DNA of 64,000 bases from Simplicispira lacusdiani. Lineage in GTDB: Bacteria; Pseudomonadota; Gammaproteobacteria; Burkholderiales; Burkholderiaceae_C. Under the pieces are notes generated by a model. The model saw only the letters and a program-made list of their open reading frames with translations. It ran no database searches and had not been told where the DNA came from. This document shows, one piece after another, positions 8,758-17,498 of the stretch; position 1 is the stretch's first letter, and every line of letters begins with the position of its first letter. Made by a program: the position numbers and the translations under genes. The stretch covers positions 149,203-213,202 of the forward strand of contig NZ_QXGR01000007.1 of NCBI RefSeq assembly GCF_003604195.1. The letters are read 5' to 3'.

Positions 8758-9780
8758 ATGTTGACTTCAGAGCCCAGCGTGGCCATGAGCTGGGTCCACA
8801 CCGTGGTGGCCGCGGCCGAGCGCCACGGCATCACGCGCGAGCAGTTGCTGGCCCGCGCGGGCCTGCCGCCGGCGCGCCTGACCGAGCCGCGCTGGCCCAT
8901 CGACGACATCACGCGGCTGTGGCGCGCGGCGGCCGAACTCACAGGCGACCCGGCCTTCGGCCTGCAGGCTGGGCGCACCGTGGGGCCGGGCAGCTTCAAC
9001 GTGGTGAGCTACATCATGCTGTCCTCGGCCACGCTGCGCGCCGGCATCGGCGTGGTGCAGCAGTACCAGCGCCTCATCAGCGACGGGGGGCGCTTCCAGA
9101 TCCTGGCCGGCGAGCGCCAGAGCTGGGTGGTCTACCACCCACAGCAGGGCAGCCTGGCCTTCAGCCCGCACCAGGTCGAGGCGGCGCTGGCGGCCACCGT
9201 GGCCTTCAGCCGCTGGGTCACGGGCCGGGCCGTGCGGCCGCGCCGTGTGCAGTTCAGCCACCGCCAGATAGGCCCCCAAGCCGCCTACGCCGAGGTGTTC
9301 GCGGCCGAAGTGCAGTTCGAGCAGGCCTTCAACGGCCTGCTGCTCGACAACGCCGAACTCGACGCGCCCCTGCCCCAGGCCGACGCCGAGCTGGCCAGCC
9401 TGCACCGCGCCCATGCCTCCACGCAGCTCGCGGCGCTGTCGGTGTCGGCGCCGCTGCGCAGCCGGGTCGAGCAGTGGCTGGTGGTCGCGCTCGACGGGCG
9501 CGTGCCCGACCGGGCCGAGGCGGCGCGGCAGTTCGGACTGGGCGAGCGCGCCTTCGCCCGGCGCCTGCGCGCCGAGGGCGGGCACTATGCCGATCTGGTG
9601 GACGGCGTGCGCCGCGCGCTGGCCTGCACGGCGGTGGCGGGTGGGGGCGAGCCCTTCGTGCGCATCGCGCGGCGGCTGGGGTTTTCGGAGGCCAGCGCCT
9701 TCAACCGGGCGTTCCGGCGCTGGACGGGGCGCTCGCCGGGGGACTGGCAGCAGCATCCTGCGCCGCCAGCCGGGCGCTGA
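8758..9780 (+). CDS. AraC-family transcriptional regulator
   Basis: A 340-residue protein with the AraC arabinose-binding-type N-terminal domain (about 15-200) and a C-terminal double helix-turn-helix. The second HTH shows IARRLGFSEASAFNRAFRRW, the AraC consensus; the first is shorter and less typical (FGLGERAFARRL). GGAG lies upstream of the ATG. It is transcribed away from the five-gene catabolic cluster and is the obvious candidate activator for it. Its last 80 bp lie antisense to the end of the SulP gene. Confidence 0.9.
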   Translation: MLTSEPSVAMSWVHTVVAAAERHGITREQLLARAGLPPARLTEPRWPIDDITRLWRAAAELTGDPAFGLQAGRTVGPGSFNVVSYIMLSSATLRAGIGVVQQYQRLISDGGRFQILAGERQSWVVYHPQQGSLAFSPHQVEAALAATVAFSRWVTGRAVRPRRVQFSHRQIGPQAAYAEVFAAEVQFEQAFNGLLLDNAELDAPLPQADAELASLHRAHASTQLAALSVSAPLRSRVEQWLVVALDGRVPDRAEAARQFGLGERAFARRLRAEGGHYADLVDGVRRALACTAVAGGGEPFVRIARRLGFSEASAFNRAFRRWTGRSPGDWQQHPAPPAGR

Positions 9781-11413
9781 AGCCCGAGCGCTCCATGAGC
9801 GAGCGCGGCTGCTCTTGCGGGTGCGTCACGCGCAGAACGCCCCCACGCTGACCCACGGCCTTGAGGATCTGCTCCAGCCCTTCGAGGCCCGTGGTGTCGA
9901 GCGCGAACAGGTCGCGCATGTCCAGCTCCACCGCCACGCCCGTGGGCGCGGCCTCGACGGCCTGCACCAGCGGATCGATCTTGGCGGCGGCGCCGAAGAA
10001 CAGCGCGCCGTGCAGGCGCCAGGCCAGACGTGGCGGAGCGCCTTCGTCTTCCGTCGGCGGCAGCGGATCGGCGCGGAACAGCGCGCTCATGCGGCGCACG
10101 AACAGCACGCAGGCCAGCACCAGCCCCACCTCCACGGCCACCGTGAGGTCGAACACCACGGTGAGGAAGAAGGTGCCCAGCATCAGCAGGCGGTAGTGGT
10201 TGCTGAAGTGCTTGAGGCGCACGAATTCATGCCACTCGCCCATGTTCCAGGCGACATACAGCAGGATGCCCGCCAGCACGGCCAGCGGAATGTGCAGGGC
10301 CAGCGGCGCGGCCAGCAGCACGATGAGCGCCAGCACCACCGCATGCACCATGCCCGCGACGGGCGTGGTGGCGCCCGCGCGCAGGTTGGTCACGGTGCGC
10401 GCGATGGTGCCGGTGACCGGCATGCCGCCGAAGAACGGCACCACGAGGTTAGCCACGCCCTGGGCCATCAGCTCCTGGTTGGGGTCGTGCTTGCGCACAT
10501 GCGGGTCGGTGGCGAGCTGGTCGGCCACGCGCGCGCACAAGAGCGACTCGATCGCGCCCAACAGCGCGATGGTGAGCGTGGGCGTGACCAGCAGGCGCAC
10601 GCTGTCCCATGAAAAATCGGGCAGCGCGAACGCCGGTGCCTGCTGCGGGATGCTGCCGAAGCGCGAGCCGATGGTCTCCACCGGGTAGTCGAGCCAGTGG
10701 GCCAGCAGCGTGAGCGAGACCAGCGCCACCACGGGCGCCGGCACGCGCGCGAACGAGCGCACGGTGTGGCCCTCGGCGATGCGCAGCACGGGGGAACCGT
10801 GCATGAACAGGCGCGGCCACAGGAACAGCCCGAACAGGCACAGCGCGCCGAGCATCAGCGCATGCGGGTTCACCGTGCCGATGTGCTGGCTCAGGATGTG
10901 GATCTGCGAGAAGAAGTTGCCCGGCATCTTGGCGATCTCCAGGCCCAGCCAGTCCTTCACCTGCGACAGGGCGATGAGCACGGCGATGCCGTTGGTGAAG
11001 CCGATGACGATGCTCACCGGCACGAAGCGCACCAGGTTGCCGAGCCGGAACAGCCCGAGCAGGAACAGCAGCACGCCCGCGCAGGCCGTGGCGATGAGCA
11101 GGTTGGCCACGCCGTGGCGCTCGACGATGCCGTAGACGATGACGATGAAGGCCCCGGCCGGCCCGCCGATCTGCACATTGGTGCCGCCCAGCAGCGCCAC
11201 CAGGAAGCCGCCGATGATGGCCGTCCACAGCCCGGCCTCGGGCTTGAGCCCGCTGGCGATGGCGAAGGCCATGGCCAGCGGCAGCGCCACGATGCCCACG
11301 GTGAGGCCCGCGCCCATATCGGCCAGGGCGCGGCCGCGCGTGTAGCCGCGCAGGGCGTCGAGCAGTCGGGGGCGGAAGGCGGGGGAAAACGGCATGGAGG
11401 GGGTACGTATCAT
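9701..11413 (-). CDS. SulP-family inorganic anion transporter with STAS domain
   Basis: A 570-residue membrane protein. The first 400 residues carry 10-12 hydrophobic segments with SulP signatures (GLTVGIVALPLAMAFAIASG, GGTNVQIGGPAGAF). A STAS domain follows (about 440-545: VELDMRDLFALDTTGLEGLEQ). The family moves sulfate, bicarbonate or dicarboxylates. Loop GGMPVTGTIARTVTNLRAGA is typical. The ATG at 11413 is used; an in-frame ATG at 11395 is also possible. The Ala/Ser/Pro-rich tail after the STAS domain is encoded in the 80 bp that overlap the convergent AraC gene. Confidence 0.92.
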   Translation of the reverse strand: MIRTPSMPFSPAFRPRLLDALRGYTRGRALADMGAGLTVGIVALPLAMAFAIASGLKPEAGLWTAIIGGFLVALLGGTNVQIGGPAGAFIVIVYGIVERHGVANLLIATACAGVLLFLLGLFRLGNLVRFVPVSIVIGFTNGIAVLIALSQVKDWLGLEIAKMPGNFFSQIHILSQHIGTVNPHALMLGALCLFGLFLWPRLFMHGSPVLRIAEGHTVRSFARVPAPVVALVSLTLLAHWLDYPVETIGSRFGSIPQQAPAFALPDFSWDSVRLLVTPTLTIALLGAIESLLCARVADQLATDPHVRKHDPNQELMAQGVANLVVPFFGGMPVTGTIARTVTNLRAGATTPVAGMVHAVVLALIVLLAAPLALHIPLAVLAGILLYVAWNMGEWHEFVRLKHFSNHYRLLMLGTFFLTVVFDLTVAVEVGLVLACVLFVRRMSALFRADPLPPTEDEGAPPRLAWRLHGALFFGAAAKIDPLVQAVEAAPTGVAVELDMRDLFALDTTGLEGLEQILKAVGQRGGVLRVTHPQEQPRSLMERSGFSARLAAQDAAASPPASAPSSAGTPG

Positions 11414-11535
11414 CCGGTAGCCGCGTCAGTGTAGTGGCCGGACCTTGTCGGGACCTGACCCCAAGGCCCATGGCGACCCGCACCATGCCCACCTGCGCCC
11501 GGGCAAAACACCAACTGGCTGCCCGACACCAGCCG

Positions 11536-12045
11536 TCAGCGTCCCCCTCCCGCGTTCTGGGGCGCGGCCGGATCCGGGCCCGATTCGGTACGGAGCACCC
11601 TCATGCCACGGTCGGTCACCACGGTGAACACCATGGGCGTGTTCGGGCCGTCGAGGTAGCGCCAGTCGTGGTGGATCTCCTGCTTCAGGTCGAATGGCGT
11701 GACCTTGGCGGGCTTGCCCAGCAGACGGCGCACCTCGGCCATGTCCATGCCGCCCTGGATGCGCGCGAAGTTCTCGGGCGTGAGCACCTGGCGCACCGCC
11801 ACGAGGCGACCGTCGGCGCCGATGTCGATCATGTAGTTGGTCTGCCCGGCGGGCTGGCGGTTGTATTCGAAGGTGCGCACGCCGCCGCCCGCGTCCCAGA
11901 CGTTGTCGGGTACGCCGAAGCGGTCGCGCACATCCACCTCGGTGGAGCGGCCCGGCTCCAGCTCGCTGATGCGCTGCGGATCGCAGCCAGCCAGCAGGAC
12001 CAGCGCCATGGCGGCTGCGGCAAAAAGGCTTCTGGAAGGTGGCAT
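11536..12045 (-). CDS. BamE/SmpA-like lipoprotein
   Basis: A 169-residue protein with a lipoprotein signal ending in LLAGC. The mature part has two SmpA/OmlA-like repeats, GRSTEVDVRDRFGVPDNVW and GGMDMAEVRRLLGKP, the fold used by outer-membrane assembly factor BamE. The start at 12045 is chosen because it places a proper signal peptide at the N terminus; an upstream in-frame ATG at 12099 would add 18 residues reaching past the divergent DUF3460 start. Probably a periplasmic or outer-membrane lipoprotein; whether it belongs to the BAM complex cannot be decided, since the canonical BamE has one such domain. Confidence 0.8.
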   Translation of the reverse strand: MPPSRSLFAAAAMALVLLAGCDPQRISELEPGRSTEVDVRDRFGVPDNVWDAGGGVRTFEYNRQPAGQTNYMIDIGADGRLVAVRQVLTPENFARIQGGMDMAEVRRLLGKPAKVTPFDLKQEIHHDWRYLDGPNTPMVFTVVTDRGMRVLRTESGPDPAAPQNAGGGR

Positions 12046-12091
12046 GGCGGTCCCCGGTAAAATCCTGCGCCACAGCTTAGCCCAATACCCC

Positions 12092-12304
12092 ATGTCCATC
12101 TTCGCCCGCCCCCACTACGCCTCCGACGCCACCCAGTTCATCGACCAGCTCAAGAAGCAACGCCCCGAGCTGGACGCCCAGCAGCAGGCCGGCCGCGCGC
12201 TGCTGTGGGACAAGCAGGTGGACCGCAGCCTCTGGCAGGAATTCGGCGCCGCCCGCGTGCCGCAGAAGCCTTACGTCTACCAGACGGACAACGACAAGCA
12301 TTAA
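12092..12304 (+). CDS. DUF3460 family small protein
   Basis: A 70-residue protein beginning MSIFARPHYASDATQFIDQL and ending VYQTDNDKH. It matches my recollection of the DUF3460 family, small conserved cytoplasmic proteins of Burkholderiales with no known function. The start codon lies 46 bp from that of the divergent lipoprotein gene. It precedes scpA in the same direction, separated by a family 1 repeat. Confidence 0.85.
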   Translation: MSIFARPHYASDATQFIDQLKKQRPELDAQQQAGRALLWDKQVDRSLWQEFGAARVPQKPYVYQTDNDKH

Positions 12305-12314
12305 CAATGGAATT

Positions 12315-12358
12315 AGCCTCCAGCGCAATGAATATGAGCGCTGGCAGCTATCATTTCA
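12315..12358 (-). repeat. Dispersed repeat family 1, well-conserved copy
   Basis: On the minus strand it reads GATAGCTGCCAGCGCT, an AT-rich spacer, then GCGCTGGAGGCT. This is one of the clearest copies and gives the family consensus. It fills the gap between the DUF3460 gene and scpA, and its GCGC blocks can pair. Confidence 0.7.
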
Positions 12359-12367
12359 GAAGCACCC

Positions 12368-13234
12368 ATGGGTAGCTCCACCGACGCCGAGGCCCACGCC
12401 CTGCCCCCCGCCCTGGGTCCGGCGGCGCCCGGAGCCATGCCCGAGGTGGTGGACCAGGTGGCGCTGGCGCGCCTGTACGGCGAGCCGCTGTTCGCGCTGC
12501 CGACCGACCTCTATATCCCGCCCGACGCGCTGGAGGTCTTCCTGGAGGCCTTCGAGGGGCCGCTGGACCTGCTGCTCTACCTGATCCGCAAGCAGAACTT
12601 CAACATCCTCGACATCCCGATGGCCGGGCTCACGCGCCAGTACCTGGCCTACGTGGAAGAGATCCGCAGCCGCAACCTGGAGCTGGCCGCCGAGTACCTG
12701 CTGATGGCGGCGATGCTCATCGAGATCAAGTCGCGCATGCTGCTGCCGCCCAAGAAGCAGGAAGGCGGCGAGGAGGCCGAGGACCCGCGCGCCGAACTGG
12801 TGCGCCGCCTGCTCGAATACGAGCAGATGAAGCTCGCCGCGCAGCAGCTGGGCAACCTGCCGCAGTACGGGCGCGACTTCCTGCGCGCGCAGGTCTATAT
12901 CGAGCAGAGCCTGCAGCCGCGCTTTCCCGACGTGCATGTGCTGGACCTGCAGGACGCCTGGCGCGACATCCTCAAGCGCGCCAAGCTCGTGCAGCACCAC
13001 AAGATCACGCGCGAGGAACTGAGCGTGCGCGAATACATGAGCCAAGTGCTCAAGGCGCTGCAGGGGCAGCGCTTCGTGGAATTCGAGACGCTGTTCGACC
13101 CCGAGAAGGGCTCCACCGTGCTCGTGGTCACCTTCATCGCGCTGCTGGAGCTGGCCAAGGAAACGCTCATCGAGATCACCCAGGCCGAGGCCTTCGCCCC
13201 GATTTACGTCCGGCTGGCCTATACGCCGGCCTGA
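12368..13234 (+). CDS. scpA: Segregation and condensation protein A
   Basis: A 288-residue kleisin-like protein. The signature FEGPLDLLLYLIRKQNFNI lies at about 60-78, followed by YLAYVEEIRSRNLELAAEYLLMAAMLIEIKSR. ScpA bridges SMC and ScpB in the chromosome condensation complex. It has a longer N-terminal extension (about 55 residues) than classical ScpA, as is usual in Burkholderiales. The C-terminal winged-helix region contains VLVVTFIALLELAKE. No smc or scpB gene is visible nearby. In many betaproteobacteria scpA sits next to panBC; here panC is about 10 kb away. Confidence 0.93.
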   Translation: MGSSTDAEAHALPPALGPAAPGAMPEVVDQVALARLYGEPLFALPTDLYIPPDALEVFLEAFEGPLDLLLYLIRKQNFNILDIPMAGLTRQYLAYVEEIRSRNLELAAEYLLMAAMLIEIKSRMLLPPKKQEGGEEAEDPRAELVRRLLEYEQMKLAAQQLGNLPQYGRDFLRAQVYIEQSLQPRFPDVHVLDLQDAWRDILKRAKLVQHHKITREELSVREYMSQVLKALQGQRFVEFETLFDPEKGSTVLVVTFIALLELAKETLIEITQAEAFAPIYVRLAYTPA

Positions 13235-13287
13235 ACCGCCGGGCCCATGGCGGCCCGGCACCCGCAACCCTTACTCCACCGACACCC

Positions 13288-14868
13288 ATGGCATCGCACG
13301 ATTTCGACGTTCTGATTGTGGGCAGCGGCCTGGCCGGCCTCTCCGCCGCCCTGCACCTGGCGCCCACGCACCGCGTGGCCGTGATCACCAAGCGCGAGCT
13401 GCAGGACGGCTCCAGCGGCTGGGCCCAGGGCGGCATCGCCGCCGTGCTGGCCGACGACGACAGCTTCGCCGCGCACATCCAGGACACCCAGGTGGCCGGC
13501 GCCGGCCTGTGCGACCTGGCCACCACGCGCTTCGTGGTGGAGAACGCGCCCGAGGCCATCGGCTGGCTGCGCGGGCTGGGCGTGCCGTTCACGCTGGAAG
13601 GCGAGGAACTGCACCTCACGCGCGAGGGCGGCCACAGCGCGCGCCGCATCGCCCACGTGACCGACGCCACGGGCGCGGCCGTGCAGAAGACGCTGATGGA
13701 CGTGGTGCGCGCCACGCCGGGCATCACGGTGTTCGAGCACCACACGCTGGTGGACCTGATCACCAGCCGCAAGCTGGGCCTGGCGGGCCAGCGCTGCCTG
13801 GGCCTGTACGCACTCGACGCGGCCAGCGACGAGGTGGTCACCTTCCGCGCGCCGCAGACCATCCTGGCCACGGGCGGCGCCGGCAAGGTCTACCTCTACA
13901 CCACCAACCCCGACACCGCCACCGGCGACGGCATCGCCGCCGCCTGGCGCGCCGGCTGCCGCGTGGGCAACATGGAGTTCATCCAGTTCCACCCCACCGG
14001 CCTGTACCACCCGCGCGCCAAGTCCTTCCTCATCAGCGAGGCGGTGCGCGGCGAGGGCGGCAAGCTGCTGCTGCCCGACGGCACGCGCTTCATGCCCGAG
14101 CACGACGCGCGCGCCGAACTGGCGCCACGCGACGTGGTGGCGCGCGCCATCGACTTCGAGATGAAGAAGCGCGGCCTGGACTGCGTGCACCTGGACATCT
14201 CGCACCAGAGCCCGGAGTTCCTGCGCGAGCATTTCCCCAACATCCTGGCCTACTGCGCCGAGCTGGGCATCGACATCACCAAGGAACCCATCCCCGTGGT
14301 GCCCACGGCGCACTTCACCTGCGGCGGCGTGCTCACCGACCTGTCAGGCCGCACCGACCTGCCCGGCCTCTATGCCGTGGGCGAGGTGGCCTGCACCGGC
14401 CTGCACGGCGCCAACCGCCTGGCCAGCAACTCGCTGCTCGAATGCATGGTGTTCGCCCGCGCGGCCGCGCAGCACATCGCCGCCGCGCCACGCACCCAGA
14501 TCCCGGCGCTGCCGCGCTGGGACGATAGCCGCGTCACCGACGCCGACGAGTCCGTGGTCATCTCGCACAACTGGGACGAGCTGCGCCGCTTCATGTGGGA
14601 TTACGTGGGCATCGTGCGCACCAACAAGCGCCTGGAGCGCGCGGCGCACCGCATCGCCATGCTCACGGCCGAGATCCACGAGTTCTATTCCCACTTCCAC
14701 ATCACGCGCGACCTGCTGGAGCTGCGCAACCTGGTGCAGGTGGCCGACCTGATCGTGCGCTCGGCGCAGATGCGGCGCGAGAGCCGCGGCCTGCACTACA
14801 GCCGCGACTATCCCGACCTGGCCGCGCCCGCCGCGCCGACCATCCTCGTGCCCCCCGTCAACCATTGA
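13288..14868 (+). CDS. nadB: L-aspartate oxidase
   Basis: A 526-residue FAD enzyme converting L-aspartate to iminoaspartate, the first step of de novo NAD synthesis. It shows the N-terminal FAD motif [54 protein letters not shown] in the active site, and [40 protein letters not shown], the second FAD contact. The length is typical. Its partners nadA and nadC lie 5-9 kb downstream on the other strand. Confidence 0.96.
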   Translation: MASHDFDVLIVGSGLAGLSAALHLAPTHRVAVITKRELQDGSSGWAQGGIAAVLADDDSFAAHIQDTQVAGAGLCDLATTRFVVENAPEAIGWLRGLGVPFTLEGEELHLTREGGHSARRIAHVTDATGAAVQKTLMDVVRATPGITVFEHHTLVDLITSRKLGLAGQRCLGLYALDAASDEVVTFRAPQTILATGGAGKVYLYTTNPDTATGDGIAAAWRAGCRVGNMEFIQFHPTGLYHPRAKSFLISEAVRGEGGKLLLPDGTRFMPEHDARAELAPRDVVARAIDFEMKKRGLDCVHLDISHQSPEFLREHFPNILAYCAELGIDITKEPIPVVPTAHFTCGGVLTDLSGRTDLPGLYAVGEVACTGLHGANRLASNSLLECMVFARAAAQHIAAAPRTQIPALPRWDDSRVTDADESVVISHNWDELRRFMWDYVGIVRTNKRLERAAHRIAMLTAEIHEFYSHFHITRDLLELRNLVQVADLIVRSAQMRRESRGLHYSRDYPDLAAPAAPTILVPPVNH

Positions 14869-14879
14869 AGGACACCGCC

Positions 14880-15260
14880 ATGTACCGCACCCTGCTCAAA
14901 TCCAAGATCCACCGCGTGGCCGCCACGCACTGCGAGCTGCACTACGAGGGCTCCTGCGCCATCGACGAGGACCTGCTCGACGCCGCCAACATCTGCGAGA
15001 ACGAGCAGGTGCACATCTGGAACATCAACAACGGCGAGCGTTTCATCACCTACGCCATCAAGGGCCAGCGCGGCAGCGGCATGATTTCGGTGAACGGCTC
15101 GGCCGCGCGCCGCGCCTCGGTGGGCGACCTGCTCATCATCGCCGCCTTCGCCCAGGTGCCCGAGGCCGACGTGGCCGCGCACCGCCCGCAGCTCGTGTTC
15201 GTGGACGCCAACAACCGCCAGACCGAACTGCGCGACCATGTCCCCACGCAGCAAGAATGA
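14880..15260 (+). CDS. panD: Aspartate 1-decarboxylase (pyruvoyl-dependent)
   Basis: A 126-residue protein that makes beta-alanine from aspartate for pantothenate. The self-cleavage site is visible at G24-S25 (HYEGSC), where Ser25 becomes the pyruvoyl group. Other family landmarks are the start [25 protein letters not shown] and [18 protein letters not shown]. The start is 12 bp after nadB, so the two, both using aspartate, are probably cotranscribed. panB and panC are elsewhere in the window at 22183-23953. Confidence 0.96.
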   Translation: MYRTLLKSKIHRVAATHCELHYEGSCAIDEDLLDAANICENEQVHIWNINNGERFITYAIKGQRGSGMISVNGSAARRASVGDLLIIAAFAQVPEADVAAHRPQLVFVDANNRQTELRDHVPTQQE

Positions 15261-15264
15261 CAAC

Positions 15265-15385
15265 CCCCTGTGGCGCTGCGCGCCTTCCCCCTTCTCTCGG
15301 CTACCGCCGGGAAGGGGGACGCCGCCAGTGCGGCGGGACGGCCCTTGCACGGCGGCCGCTGGCCTGGGCCGCGCCGGGTGCATAG
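15265..15385 (+). repeat. Dispersed repeat family 2, copy A
   Basis: This GC-rich stretch contains CCCCCTTC and GAAGGGGG as an 8-bp stem, then GACGCCGCCAG, GCCCTTGCACGGCGGCCGCT and GGCCTGGGCCGCGCC. The same order of blocks is found at 34991-35073 and 59971-60108 on the other strand. It fills the gap between panD and the tautomerase gene. Confidence 0.65.
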
Positions 15386-15419
15386 GCTGCGACGCAACGC
15401 AACCCAAAGGAATACCGAG

Positions 15420-15779
15420 ATGCCCCACCTCACCATCGAATACTCCGCCAACCTGGCCGGCTTTCCCGAGGCCCAGGTGCTGACCGCGCTGAACCAGGCC
15501 GTCACCGCCAGCCCCGAGATCGCCGACGAGGCCGACCTCAAGAGCCGCTGCGTGGTGCATGGCAGCTACGCCATCGGCACGGCGCCGCAGGAGCGCGCCT
15601 TCGTGCACGCGCAGCTGCGCCTGCTGTCGGGCCGCACGCCCGAGGCCAAGCAGGACTTCTCCGAGCGCATCGCCGCCGTGCTGCGCCGCCTCGTGCCGCG
15701 ACCCGCCGGGGTGCTGGTGCAGCTGAGCGTGGAGATCGTGGACATGGACCGGCCTTCCTACACCAAGGAACGACTTTGA
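15420..15779 (+). CDS. 5-carboxymethyl-2-hydroxymuconate isomerase family protein (tautomerase fold)
   Basis: A 119-residue protein starting MPHLTIEYSANL, with the N-terminal proline that acts as catalytic base in this superfamily after Met removal. Other matches to the CHMI family are VVHGSYAIG and ERAFVHAQLRLLSGRTPEAK. CHMI works in homoprotocatechuate breakdown, but no other gene of that route is present, so the true substrate is uncertain. The ATG at 15420 has AAAGGA upstream. Confidence 0.85.
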   Translation: MPHLTIEYSANLAGFPEAQVLTALNQAVTASPEIADEADLKSRCVVHGSYAIGTAPQERAFVHAQLRLLSGRTPEAKQDFSERIAAVLRRLVPRPAGVLVQLSVEIVDMDRPSYTKERL

Positions 15780-15789
15780 TTTTTGGATG

Positions 15790-15844
15790 AAATAGCGCTA
15801 AATCGCCCAAGGGACAGGCGCTTTCAGCTTCACTATTGATAGCA
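15790..15844 (-). repeat. Dispersed repeat family 1, diverged copy
   Basis: On the minus strand it reads TGCTATCAATAGTGAAGCTG then AAAGCGCCTGTCCC and a second GCGCTATTTC. It lies between two convergent genes, the tautomerase and the REC-TPR regulator. Confidence 0.5.
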
Positions 15845-15875
15845 CCCATCCGCCCGGCCCACACCGGCACGCGGC

Positions 15876-17483
15876 CTACCGGCCGCCGCCGGGCTGCAGG
15901 ATGGCCAGGTACTGGCGGTATTTCTCGTTGTCCGGGTTGAGTTCGCGCACGCGTTCGAGCAAGCCCATCACCTCGGTGGTCAGCGCGTCGCTGCGGCCCT
16001 CGGCGCGCATCTGGCCGATCAGCAGGCCGCACAGGTTCATCATCACGACCTGGCTGTGGGGCAGGTTCTGCAGGGCCGTGCGCAGCAGACGCGCGCCCTC
16101 GGCGAAATTGCCCTGCTTGGCCAGCATCACCCCCTGGTTGTTGATGTTGACGACCTCCTCGCGCGACTGGGCGATGAGCGAGCGCCCCTCGGCACCCATC
16201 TGCGCCTTCTCGAACAGGCCCTGGACCTGCTCCGACAGCCGGTGGTCCTCGTGGTGGTTCTTCACGAGGTCGCGCATCATGCCGAACGCCTGGTCCTTGC
16301 GCCCCAGGGCCAGCATGCCCTGCGCCACCTCCATGGCGGTCTCGGGACTGATCTTGCCGGTCTGGCCCAGCAGCTCCTCGGCCTGCGCCATGGCCGCGCG
16401 GGACTCATCGAGCCGCCCGGCCTTCTGGTAGACGGCGCTCTGGGCCGCCGCCGTCTGGATGGCCATGTCGGCGCTGTCCTTGAACACTTCCTTGGTGCGC
16501 GCCAGCAGCTTCAGCGCCTCGTCGGGCGTATCGCTGTCGGACAGCACCTTGGCCAGCGCCATATAGGCCGAGGGGTTCTTGTTGGACGAGTGTTCGCTGA
16601 TCTTGATGGTTTTCTCGAAGGCGGCCTGGGCCACCTCCAGGGCGCCATTCTTGTACGCCGTCTCGCCCAGGACCTTCTGGCGGCTGGCGGAGTTGGGCGA
16701 GAGCTTGACGGCGCTGGCCAGCACCTGCTGGGCCTGCACCCGCTCGCCCATGGCGTCGAGGGTCTTGGCCAGCCAGTCGGAGGCCTCGATGAACATGCGG
16801 TTTTCGTCGAGCACCTGCTGGAAGGTGTTCCGGGCGGCTTCGAAATCGCCCTTGTGGAAATGCACCTTGCCCAGGCCGGTGCGCGCCCAGGGCACGCTGC
16901 GCGCGGCCAGCACGGACTCGAACAGCGCCCTGGCGCCGTCATGGTCGCCCACCTTGAGCTGCAGGTCGCTCTTGATGCGCAGGATCTCCTGCGGCTTGGC
17001 GGCCTCGGCGTTCAGCAGCTGGTCGCAGCGGCTGATGGCGGTGGCATAGTCCCGCGCCCGGATGGCTTCCTCGATGCCGCGCAGGGCCTGTTTCTTGGTG
17101 ATCAGGCGTTCGAGCCGGCTCTCCAGGATGCTCTGGTTGATGGGCTTGAGCAGGTACTCATCGGGCTTGACCTCGGCCGCGCCCATGACCATCTCGGCGG
17201 TCTTCTCCGCCGTGACCATGACCCAGATGGTGGAGACGCCGATGTAGTCGTGCAGGCGCGCCTCGTCCAGCACCTGCTGGCCGTTGAGGCCCGGGCCGAG
17301 GTTGAAGTCGCAGATCACCACGTCGTAGCGGCTGCCGCGCAGCAGGCTGAGCGCCTCGCGGCCGTTGGCCGCCGTATCCACCTGCGTGACGCCCATGGCG
17401 CGGACGATGTCGCGCAGGATGGTGCGCATGCCTTGGAAATCGTCGACGACGAGGGTGCGTGCCTTGGTCAGGGAAATGGACAT
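15876..17483 (-). CDS. Response regulator with receiver domain and TPR output region
   Basis: A 535-residue protein. Residues 1-130 form a receiver domain with the acidic pair D14/D15, phospho-acceptor D59 (VVICDFNLG), a Thr in WVMVTAEKT and Lys in LLKPINQ. The rest (about 145-525) is helical tetratricopeptide repeats (for example GRDYATAISRCDQLLNAEA and KGDFEAARNTFQQVLDENRMF). No DNA-binding or enzyme domain is seen, so the output is probably protein-protein interaction. It follows a soluble histidine kinase gene by 15 bp on the same strand, and the two probably form a pair. Pathway unknown. Confidence 0.88.
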   Translation of the reverse strand: MSISLTKARTLVVDDFQGMRTILRDIVRAMGVTQVDTAANGREALSLLRGSRYDVVICDFNLGPGLNGQQVLDEARLHDYIGVSTIWVMVTAEKTAEMVMGAAEVKPDEYLLKPINQSILESRLERLITKKQALRGIEEAIRARDYATAISRCDQLLNAEAAKPQEILRIKSDLQLKVGDHDGARALFESVLAARSVPWARTGLGKVHFHKGDFEAARNTFQQVLDENRMFIEASDWLAKTLDAMGERVQAQQVLASAVKLSPNSASRQKVLGETAYKNGALEVAQAAFEKTIKISEHSSNKNPSAYMALAKVLSDSDTPDEALKLLARTKEVFKDSADMAIQTAAAQSAVYQKAGRLDESRAAMAQAEELLGQTGKISPETAMEVAQGMLALGRKDQAFGMMRDLVKNHHEDHRLSEQVQGLFEKAQMGAEGRSLIAQSREEVVNINNQGVMLAKQGNFAEGARLLRTALQNLPHSQVVMMNLCGLLIGQMRAEGRSDALTTEVMGLLERVRELNPDNEKYRQYLAILQPGGGR

Positions 17484-17498
17484 GGGACTCTTCCTCGA

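Noticed and set aside
4595..8764. A 1389-codon open frame on the plus strand, antisense to the catabolic cluster
   Set aside because: It runs opposite to three well-supported genes and its translation is His/Gln/Arg-rich with no family match; this is the usual GC-driven shadow of real genes.
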